Below are positions 25,861 through 32,832 of a stretch of DNA of 64,000 bases, in pieces. A model generated the notes under the pieces. The model did not search any database. It was not told the origin of the DNA and saw only the letters and a list, made by a program, of their open reading frames with translations. A program made the position numbers and the translations under genes. Origin of the DNA: Palsa-459 sp963841965 (lineage in GTDB: Bacteria; Actinomycetota; Acidimicrobiia; Acidimicrobiales; RAAP-2); contig CAWJES010000012.1 in assembly GCA_963841965.1 (NCBI GenBank), forward strand, positions 51,199 through 115,198, in the 5' to 3' direction. The first letter of the stretch is position 1. Each line of letters opens with the position of its first letter.

Positions 25861-26819
25861 GGGACCCCGATGCCTGGCGCGCTGGGCGCCGAACGGGAGA
25901 TCTCGACGCCCGAGCGGTCGAGCCACTCGAGAGCCAGCTGCGACCTGCGGACCTTCTCGCGGACGTTCGCGACGACGTCCGCCTGGACCTGGATCCCGGC
26001 GGGATAGACGGCACGCGCGTTGCGCAAGCCGAACTTCGCGTACAGGGGGGCTGCGGCGAGGGCGATCTCCGTGAGCTCGTGGCCGCGCACCACGCCGCCG
26101 AGCGCATCGGGCGCCTCGACGTAGAGGTCGATCGGCGCGTCGCTCACGGAGCGCAGCTCGCAGAGCTGATCGAGTGTCATGTCCGTCGGGACGTTGATCG
26201 TCGTGCCGCCCGCGTCCACCAGCTGGCGGAACGTCACGGGGTTGGACGGTGCGAGCACCGCGGAGATCTTCCAGACGATCCCGCTGGGCAGCTCCTCCTT
26301 CACGACGAGCGACGCGAGGACCTCCATCAGCCCGAGGTCGGCGATGAGGAATCCCCTGATGCCGGCCTCGACCGCCCGATAGATGTCCTCGACCGCGTAG
26401 CGGAGCTGGTCCAGCCCGCGGAGTCGGCCCGCGAACTGGCCGCCTTCGGGACTCCGCACCGCGCTGCCGACGCCGAACTCCTCGCGGGGCCCGACGAAGA
26501 GATTCACCTCGAGCCCTGCGTCCGCGCCCATCCGCGCCATCTCCGAGAGCTCGGCCCGCGTGAGCAGCATCGCGCCGCTGCCCTGGGAGACGCGATGCAC
26601 CGTCACCCCGCGCGCCGCCGCCTCGTCGAGGACGGCCGCCAGTGCCTCGGGACCCTCGACGCTCGGAATCTCGATCCGCATCTGGGCGCCATCGGGGAAC
26701 CGTGACGCGCTCGGTCGGCATCCCTCGCCGAGCGGACCCAGCAGCCGCTCGATCGCCGCGGTGCCGCAGGGCGTCCCCAGTCCCCGCACCGCCGGACCAT
26801 ATGACGAAGTTGCGCTCAT
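25851..26819 (-). CDS. Conserved TIM-barrel-like protein, function unknown
   Basis: Protein of 322 residues that I cannot assign. Alternating strands and helices with glycine-ended strands (VTVHRVSQGSGAML, LEVNLFVGPREEFGVG, RGFLIADLGLMEVL, SGIVWKISAVLAPSNP, GTTINVPTDMTLDQL, PIDLYVEAPDALGG) look like a TIM barrel. The overall run recalls U32-peptidase-type barrels, but their CxxxxGxC motif is absent. ATG 26819 overlaps the stop of the M24-like gene (ATGA), and its end overlaps the dehydratase start. It sits where a 2-keto-3-deoxy-acid dehydratase or aldolase would be expected in an oxidative sugar pathway; that role is speculative. Confidence 0.75.
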   Translation of the reverse strand: MSATSSYGPAVRGLGTPCGTAAIERLLGPLGEGCRPSASRFPDGAQMRIEIPSVEGPEALAAVLDEAAARGVTVHRVSQGSGAMLLTRAELSEMARMGADAGLEVNLFVGPREEFGVGSAVRSPEGGQFAGRLRGLDQLRYAVEDIYRAVEAGIRGFLIADLGLMEVLASLVVKEELPSGIVWKISAVLAPSNPVTFRQLVDAGGTTINVPTDMTLDQLCELRSVSDAPIDLYVEAPDALGGVVRGHELTEIALAAAPLYAKFGLRNARAVYPAGIQVQADVVANVREKVRRSQLALEWLDRSGVEISRSAPSAPGIGVPCP

Positions 26820-27904
26820 GCCATCACCCTCACTTCGCTGCTCGTGCCGAGCTCGGCTCCCCTCGACGACACCGGCCATCGCGGTGTGGTCGTGACGAGT
26901 TCCTGTCCCCCGGCGCCCACCAGGTACGTGTCCTCGATCTTGGCGCCGCCGCGGAGGCTCGGGTTCCAGGCAATCGCGGTGCCATGGCGGATCGTCGACT
27001 CGGCGAACGGCGACGCATCCTGTCCGGGCGCGATCTCGAACTCGCGCTGCTCGTAGCCGATCGGTCCGCCCTGCCAGTGCTCGCGCCATGCCCCTGGGCT
27101 CCCGATCGAGCGATAGCCCTCGTCAAGGGCGAGGAGCGCCTCGGCCCACGTGCCGCCGACCCGCGACGCGCCCCGAACCGCGTCGTCGACACCCCGGAGC
27201 GACTCGGTGAGCGCCACGACCTCGTCGTCGCGGTCGACGACCGCCAGCCTGGTCGCGGCGACGTGCAGGCCGCCACGCCGGGCCACGGCGACGACCATGA
27301 GGAGGCTGTCGACAGGCGCCCCGGTCGACAGCGGGTGCCGGAAGCGCCGCACGCGGTCGTCGCCGCCGACGATGAGGCACACCGGCACCGCACCGCACTC
27401 CTCGAGCGCCCCGGCGACCGACGCGGCGACATCACGATCCGTCGACGTCCCCGGCACCCACGCGTCGACCGCCACGCCGAGCGCGCCGCCGAGATCCGCG
27501 CCCAGCTGGCGCAGATCCTCCTGCTCGGGGTCGGTCAGGGTCATGCGCTCGAGCGTCAGCTCCGCCCGAATCGACCGATCACCCTCCGAGGCGTCCGAGA
27601 GGACCTGACGCAGCGGCGCACCTGCGAACTCCTCGGCGGCACGCGCCAGCATGTCCGGCTCGAACCAAGGGACCTCGATGATCTGGAAGCCGAGCTGCTC
27701 CGGATCGCACTCCGAGCGGATCCTCGGTCCTTCGATCTCGTTGGTGATCAGTGCTCGTCCGTGGTCCGCCTCGACGACCCAGACGGGATCAACCGATGTC
27801 GACCGGTCGATCGGGTCGGAGATGCCGCCCGTGATCCAGGCCACCGTCGCAACCGTCGACGAGACGAGCGGCAGGCCTCCGAAGCGTCGCCGGACCCAGT
27901 CCAC
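26816..27904 (-). CDS. M24 (pita-bread) family protein, probably not a metallopeptidase
   Basis: Protein of about 362 residues with the M24 aminopeptidase-like fold: RRFRHPLSTGAPVDSLLMVV, RRGGLHVAATR, HWQGGPIGYEQREFEIAPG (about residues 274-292), AIAWNPSLRGGAKIEDTYLVG. The two aspartate metal ligands of active M24 enzymes, normally in D-x-G and S/T-D-x-T-R segments, are not seen, and the first of these segments reads VAVARRGGL. A non-peptidase role is therefore likely. Start: GTG 27904 is the only conventional start in frame, but homologous-looking coding continues about 30 codons upstream without ATG/GTG/TTG. It is the first gene of the sugar operon and its stop overlaps the next start. Confidence 0.75.
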   Translation of the reverse strand: MDWVRRRFGGLPLVSSTVATVAWITGGISDPIDRSTSVDPVWVVEADHGRALITNEIEGPRIRSECDPEQLGFQIIEVPWFEPDMLARAAEEFAGAPLRQVLSDASEGDRSIRAELTLERMTLTDPEQEDLRQLGADLGGALGVAVDAWVPGTSTDRDVAASVAGALEECGAVPVCLIVGGDDRVRRFRHPLSTGAPVDSLLMVVAVARRGGLHVAATRLAVVDRDDEVVALTESLRGVDDAVRGASRVGGTWAEALLALDEGYRSIGSPGAWREHWQGGPIGYEQREFEIAPGQDASPFAESTIRHGTAIAWNPSLRGGAKIEDTYLVGAGGQELVTTTPRWPVSSRGAELGTSSEVRVMA

Positions 27905-28058
27905 CTTCGGCCGGACGGCCTCGACCCGCCGGCGACGCTGCTCTCGGATGTTCGGCAGGACAGAACGACGTTCGGAGTTGATCGGATGATCGAATCACAT
28001 CGCTCCTGCCGGGTCAAGTACCCCCTTCGGGGTCGGTCACGCAATACGCTGATGTGCT

Positions 28059-28871
28059 GTGCCGAACCCACCGTCTCCCACCCTGCCAGCGGCCCGCTAC
28101 CAGATCCAGTCGGTCGCCCGGGCCGCCGAGCTCCTCGATGCGGTCGCCGATGCGGGGACGACGGGCCTCGGCGTCACCGAGATCGCGTCGACGCTCGGCG
28201 TCGCCAAGAGCTCGGCGCTGGCCCTCGCCCGCACACTCGCGGCGTCCGGGCTCCTCCGGCCCGTCGAGCCTGGACCCCGGTACCTCCTCGGGCTGACACT
28301 CCTTCGGCTGGGCGACCTCGTCTCCCAGCAGACCTCGATCGTCGAGCTCGCGCTCCCGATCCTGAGGGACCTCGCCGAGGTCACCGGGCTGACCGCCCGC
28401 CTCGCGCAGAACGAGGAGGGCTACCCGGTCTTCGTCGAGCGGATCGACGGTTCGGGATCGGTCCGGTTCCACGCCCCTCTTGGGCAGCGAGAGCCCCCCC
28501 ACGCCACCGCGGCGGGCAAGGCGATCCTCGCTCAACTCTCCGATGCCGAGGTGCGCGCGCTCCTCGGAACGACGGGGATGCGCCGACACACGGCGCACAC
28601 GATCACCGATGTCGACTCCATGCTCGCCGAGCTGCAGCGCACGAGGGTCGATGGCTACTCCATCGACGACGAGGAGGAGGCCGACGGCGTGTTCTGCGTC
28701 GGCGCCGCATTCGTCGACCATCTCGGTCACTGCGCGGGCGCGCTGAGCGTCACCGGACTGAAGGCGGAGGTTCCCCAGCGCAAGGTCCGGGATCTCGGCC
28801 TCACGGTCAGCTCGCACGCCGGCGCGGTCACCGCCCTCCTGCACGGCCAGACCCTCACGGCAGTCCGGTGA
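28059..28871 (+). CDS. IclR family transcriptional regulator
   Basis: IclR-type regulator of 270 residues. Winged helix at about residues 14-75 (IQSVARAAELLDAVADAG, then VTEIASTLGVAKSSALALARTLAASGLL) and a C-terminal effector-binding domain (APLGQREPPHATAAGKAILAQL and GYSIDDEEEADGVFCVGAAFVD). Start is GTG 28059. It is divergent from the sugar-acid operon over a 154-base gap and its stop overlaps the start of the zinc dehydrogenase (GTGA), so it very probably controls both in response to a sugar acid or keto-acid, as is usual for this family. Confidence 0.92.
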   Translation: MPNPPSPTLPAARYQIQSVARAAELLDAVADAGTTGLGVTEIASTLGVAKSSALALARTLAASGLLRPVEPGPRYLLGLTLLRLGDLVSQQTSIVELALPILRDLAEVTGLTARLAQNEEGYPVFVERIDGSGSVRFHAPLGQREPPHATAAGKAILAQLSDAEVRALLGTTGMRRHTAHTITDVDSMLAELQRTRVDGYSIDDEEEADGVFCVGAAFVDHLGHCAGALSVTGLKAEVPQRKVRDLGLTVSSHAGAVTALLHGQTLTAVR

Positions 28872-29869
28872 GGGCCCTCGTGGTCCGTGGTCCCGGGGAC
28901 CTCGCGCTCGACGACGTCCCCGATCCCATCGCACGGGCGGGCGAGGTCCTCGTGCGACCGATCCTCTCGGGGGTCTGCGGCACGGATCTCGAGCTGATCG
29001 ACGGCACCATCGATCCGCAGTACGTCCGGTATCCCCTGGTGCTCGGCCACGAGTGGGTCGGGACGCTGCTCGAGGACGTCGACGGCATCGCGGTCGCCGG
29101 CGATCTCGTCGTCGTCGAGGGCATCATCCCGTGCGGCGAGTGCCTCGCGTGCCGGGCCGGGGCGACGAACCGATGCGAGGTCTACGACGAGATCGGCTTC
29201 ACGCGGCCCGGCGGGCTCGCGGAGCTGATCGCGGTGCCCGCGGGGCTCGTCCACCGGATCGATCCCGGGGTCGACCCGCTCGACGCGTCGCTGATCGAGC
29301 CGATGGCCGTCGTGTGGCGGGCGCTCACGAGGCTCCAGGTCGAACCGGGCCGACGCGTCGCCGTCGTGGGGGACGGCACCGTGGGGCTCCTCGCGGCCCA
29401 CCTCGCCGGCGCCTTCGCGCCGGCATCGGTGTTGGTGATCGGCCAGCGCGAGGCGCAGGCACCGCTCGCCGCCGCCGCGGGTGCGAACCGGTTCGCGACG
29501 GCGCCGCCGGACGAGCGGTTCGACCTGGTCATCGAGGCGGCGGGCGCCCCAGCGGCGGTGTCCGCAGCCTTCGGGCTCGTCGACAGGGGCGGGATGCTCA
29601 TCCTGCTCGGCCTGCCTCCCCACGGGTCGACGGTGGCCATCGCACCCGATGACATCGTCAACGACGACATCGTGATCCAGGGGAGCTTCTCCTACACCCG
29701 CTCCGCGTGGTCCGAGGTGGTGGCGGCGGTGAACGCCGGGCGACTCCGGCCCTCGTTCCTGGTGACGCACCGGTATCCGATGGCGCAGTACGAGGACGCC
29801 GTTCGTGCGCTCTCGGGAGAGCATCCTGCGGGCGAGCCGCGAGGGAAGGTCACGATCGAGATCGGGTGA
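28868..29869 (+). CDS. Zinc-dependent alcohol/polyol dehydrogenase
   Basis: Medium-chain dehydrogenase of 333 residues with a GroES-like domain. Catalytic zinc site: Cys in SGVCGTDLEL and His-Glu in GHEWVG. Structural zinc loop: CGECLACRAGATNRC. Rossmann motif VVGDGTVGLLAAHLAG. The pattern suits sorbitol/threonine-dehydrogenase-type enzymes acting on polyols or sugars. GTG 28868 overlaps the iclR stop, giving a two-gene operon. It may supply the first oxidation step for the sugar pathway encoded divergently; this is inferred from context. Confidence 0.9.
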   Translation: MRALVVRGPGDLALDDVPDPIARAGEVLVRPILSGVCGTDLELIDGTIDPQYVRYPLVLGHEWVGTLLEDVDGIAVAGDLVVVEGIIPCGECLACRAGATNRCEVYDEIGFTRPGGLAELIAVPAGLVHRIDPGVDPLDASLIEPMAVVWRALTRLQVEPGRRVAVVGDGTVGLLAAHLAGAFAPASVLVIGQREAQAPLAAAAGANRFATAPPDERFDLVIEAAGAPAAVSAAFGLVDRGGMLILLGLPPHGSTVAIAPDDIVNDDIVIQGSFSYTRSAWSEVVAAVNAGRLRPSFLVTHRYPMAQYEDAVRALSGEHPAGEPRGKVTIEIG

Positions 29870-29890
29870 CCCGCACGGCACGCCCGGCCG

Positions 29891-32065
29891 TCACGTTCCG
29901 GTCAGGGCCTCGCGGAAGAACTGGAGCTCGAGCTCGATCAGGTGCTCGGCGATGACGGGGTCCACGGCCATGTGTGTGATGCCCGAGAGCCCCACGACGC
30001 GGTGGGGCCGGCCGGCTGCGGTCAGCGCCGCGGACAGGAGCTGGGTGTGGCAGAACAGCACGTTGTCGTCGTTGTACCCGTGGATGAGGAACAGCGGGCG
30101 CTCGAGCTGCGGTGCGAGATCGATCAGGCTGTTCGCCGCGTACGACGCCGCCTGCTCGTCGGGGTGCCCGAGGTACCGCTCGGTGTACCCCGTGTCGTAC
30201 CATCGCCAGTCGGTCACGGGGGCGCCCGCGACCGCAGCGCGGAAGACGTCCGGACGCGTCAGGACGCACCGCGCGGCGAGGTACCCGCCGAAGCTCCATC
30301 CGCGAACACCTACGCGGCTGCGATCGAGCAGGTCCCCGAACTCGGCCATCACGCCATCCAGCGCCAGGACCTGGTCCTCGACCGCGACGTCGCCGACCGC
30401 GCCGTGCACGGCGCGGTCCCACCGCGGTCCGCGCCCCCCGGTCCCCCGGCCGTCCGCGACGACGACGCAGAAGCCCTGGTCGGCGAGGAACTGCTCCTCG
30501 GCAAAGATCCGGCCCGCCTCGACGACGCACTGGAGGTGCGGGCCGCCGTAGGGGGAGAGGATGACGGGCAGGCGGTCACCGCCGGCGACCGGATCAGTCG
30601 GGAACAGCACTGCGACCTGCAGCCGGCCGGATCCGACCTCGAGCAGCCGGGGCCTCGGGGTGACGGGCGGCACCGCCGCGCCGGGTCCGGTCGCGCACGA
30701 GCGCACGATGACGCGTGCGGACCCGGGACGCTCGAGTGCAAACGTTGATGCTGTCCGGTCGATCGCCGTCGACGCGGTGACGACGAGCCCCCCGACGCTG
30801 CCAGCGAGGGGCCGCACGAGTGCAGAGCCGTCACCGAGGACCGTGACCGAGCCGTCGAACCCGATCTCGAGCGATTCGAGCGTGGTCGCGGACCGCTTCG
30901 CAGCGACAAGGGCGCCGGACTCGCCGACGTCGACGAGCCCGACGAGCTGGATCCCTGGCGGGGAGAACGGCGTCGCCACGCCGTCGTCGACGAGGGCGAG
31001 CCGGTAGGTGTCGGCGGCATGGTCGACGACCGCAACGACGAGCCGGCCGTCGGCCGTCACGGCCGGCAGCCCCGGCGTCTCCTCCACGAACCACTGGTCG
31101 CTCGCCTCGACGAGCACGGTCGTCGAGCCGGTCGCGGCATCGACCTGCGCCACAACCATCGTGCGCTGATCGCGCGACAGCAGCGAGATCACGGGACCGC
31201 CCCCGACTTCCCCGGGCCGCTCGGGCCATGACACGGTGAGGAGGTACTCGAGGCGATCCTTGTCCCACGCGACCTCCGTGCGCTCGCCGTCGAGCCCCGC
31301 GATCACGAGCGAGACGCGGGCGTTCGCCCGCCCGGCCCTCGGGTAGCGCCGCGAGCGCGGCGCCACCTCCGGGGCAGCGGGATCGAAGATCCAGACCTCC
31401 TCGACGTCGGTCTCGTCGACGGCCTCGAAGCACAGGTGCCGGCCGTCCGGGGACCACCAATGCCCCCTCGCCCGGTCGAACTCCTCGGCCGCGACGAAGT
31501 CGGCGAGGCCGAGATGGTGCGCGTCGTCCGCGCTCTCGGCGAGCACGGTCACCTCTCCGGACTCGACGTCCACGACCCGGACGGACGAGCCAGTGGAGTA
31601 CGCCACGCGGCGACCCGTCGGATCGAGCCTCGGATCGATGACCCCCTCGTCGGCCCCGAGGCGACGGACGTCGGGGTCTCCGTGCAGGTCGACGACATAC
31701 AGCCCGCCCGACAGCGCGAACGCCGCCGTTCCCACCGCGGCGTCGCAGCTGTAGGCGGTGATGCCGCCGCCGATCTCCCGGAGACGCTCACGCCGGCGCC
31801 GCTCAGCGTCCGGCACGTCATCCGACTGGCCCTCGAGCACCGAGGCCGCGTCGACGACCAGGCGCTCGACGGGCGCATCACCCGAGAGGTCCACCACCCA
31901 GAGCGAGAGCACGGGATCGAACGCGCTGGGTGCGCGCAGGAAGCAGACCGAAGCGCCGTCCGGCGCGACGGTGAAGGTCCGGGGCTCGCCAGCGCTGAAG
32001 CGTCGCGTGATCGCCGCGAGCGCGGGGTAGCTCCAGCTCGCCGTGGATGGGTCTCGCAGCGTCAT
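29891..32065 (-). CDS. S9 family (prolyl oligopeptidase/DPP4-type) serine peptidase
   Basis: Peptidase of 724 residues with an N-terminal beta-propeller and a C-terminal alpha/beta-hydrolase domain. The catalytic triad is seen as Ser591 in GWSFGGY, Asp666 in HGYNDDNV and His698 in GITHMA. The propeller shows GHWWSPDGRHLCFEAVDE, a typical DPP4-like element. No signal peptide is visible, so it is probably cytoplasmic. The ATG at 32065 overlaps the stop of a 51-codon gene (ATGA), which itself is coupled to the GNAT gene, so the three form one transcription unit. Confidence 0.92.
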   Translation of the reverse strand: MTLRDPSTASWSYPALAAITRRFSAGEPRTFTVAPDGASVCFLRAPSAFDPVLSLWVVDLSGDAPVERLVVDAASVLEGQSDDVPDAERRRRERLREIGGGITAYSCDAAVGTAAFALSGGLYVVDLHGDPDVRRLGADEGVIDPRLDPTGRRVAYSTGSSVRVVDVESGEVTVLAESADDAHHLGLADFVAAEEFDRARGHWWSPDGRHLCFEAVDETDVEEVWIFDPAAPEVAPRSRRYPRAGRANARVSLVIAGLDGERTEVAWDKDRLEYLLTVSWPERPGEVGGGPVISLLSRDQRTMVVAQVDAATGSTTVLVEASDQWFVEETPGLPAVTADGRLVVAVVDHAADTYRLALVDDGVATPFSPPGIQLVGLVDVGESGALVAAKRSATTLESLEIGFDGSVTVLGDGSALVRPLAGSVGGLVVTASTAIDRTASTFALERPGSARVIVRSCATGPGAAVPPVTPRPRLLEVGSGRLQVAVLFPTDPVAGGDRLPVILSPYGGPHLQCVVEAGRIFAEEQFLADQGFCVVVADGRGTGGRGPRWDRAVHGAVGDVAVEDQVLALDGVMAEFGDLLDRSRVGVRGWSFGGYLAARCVLTRPDVFRAAVAGAPVTDWRWYDTGYTERYLGHPDEQAASYAANSLIDLAPQLERPLFLIHGYNDDNVLFCHTQLLSAALTAAGRPHRVVGLSGITHMAVDPVIAEHLIELELQFFREALTGT

Positions 32066-32217
32066 TCGAGGATCCTCGCATACGTCCACGTCACGAGGGT
32101 CGCCGATCCCGACGGGTACGCGGCAGCGGTGAACGCTTCGACGACACCGATCGTCCGCTGGCACGGAAGACCGCCCGGCACGTGCTGGCATCGCGTCGCC
32201 GAGCCCGCCCCGGTCAT
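32062..32217 (-). CDS. Small coupled protein (51 aa), unknown function
   Basis: A 51-residue reading frame that exactly fills the gap between the GNAT and S9 peptidase genes. Its ATG at 32217 overlaps the GNAT stop as ATGA, and its TGA overlaps the peptidase ATG as ATGA. Such double coupling is hard to get by chance. The product starts MTGAGSATRCQHVPGG and ends LVTWTYARILE, with two Cys in a C-x8-C spacing (RCQHVPGGLPCQRT) and a run resembling a folded core (TIGVVEAFTAAAYPSG). No signal peptide or membrane span. I do not recognise a family. Confidence 0.6.
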   Translation of the reverse strand: MTGAGSATRCQHVPGGLPCQRTIGVVEAFTAAAYPSGSATLVTWTYARILE

Positions 32218-32792
32218 CGCGGCGGCAGGTGCAGCATGAACCACACGGGCGGTCCGCCATCGGGAGCGTCCTCGCAGGTGGTGACCGTGAACCCGTGCCG
32301 CTCGTACCACGGCACCGTCCGGGGATTGCCGGTGATGAGGAAGGTCGGAAGTCCGGCGCTGTCGGGCGCCTCGATCCCATGCTGCAGGAGACGGGTCCCG
32401 GTTCCCGTCCCCCACCGAACAGGATCGGTGGCCATGAGATCCACGTACCAGTGCGCGACGTGCGGGTGGTGGTCGTCCACCCACTCCCAAAAGCGCGTCC
32501 GACGTGCAGGACTCCCTCCCCGCGCGGCCAGCACCGGGTTCACGACGGCGTCGACGGCGTCGTCGCCAAGGTCGGCGCCAGGTGGGAACCAGGCGCTCAC
32601 GCCCGACAGGTCGTCGACGACCCACAGTCGCTCCGACGCGACGAACTCCTCCACGACCCGGGCCGACTGCAGCTCGAGCAGCCCGCTGAAGTCGTCGCAT
32701 GCGAGACACCACTGCTCGACCGGATCATCGCTGAATGCCGTCGTCAGCAGGCGGGCGACCGAGCGGGCGTCGTCGGTCGACGCCCGGCGCAC
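32214..32792 (-). CDS. GNAT family N-acetyltransferase
   Basis: Acetyltransferase of 192 residues with the GNAT fold. The N-terminal VRRASTDDARSVARLLTTAFSDDP is a standard first strand and helix; the acetyl-CoA binding segment is WGTGTGTRLLQHGIE (about residues 133-147, in place of the usual RGxGxG/A), and PWYERHGFTVTT is the typical C-terminal motif. I chose the GTG at 32792 because GAAGGGA lies 8 bases upstream; the frame is open further back into nrdJ. It lies 40 bases after nrdJ and is coupled to the following small gene. The substrate is unknown. Confidence 0.82.
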   Translation of the reverse strand: MRRASTDDARSVARLLTTAFSDDPVEQWCLACDDFSGLLELQSARVVEEFVASERLWVVDDLSGVSAWFPPGADLGDDAVDAVVNPVLAARGGSPARRTRFWEWVDDHHPHVAHWYVDLMATDPVRWGTGTGTRLLQHGIEAPDSAGLPTFLITGNPRTVPWYERHGFTVTTCEDAPDGGPPVWFMLHLPPR

Positions 32793-32832
32793 GCGCCCGG
32801 TCCCTTCATCGGCGGCCGGATTGATCGGCAGG

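Noticed and set aside
32067..32078. Perfect palindrome CGAGGATCCTCG just before the peptidase start
   Set aside because: It lies inside the 51-codon gene, encoding its last residues, so a regulatory role is not needed to explain it.
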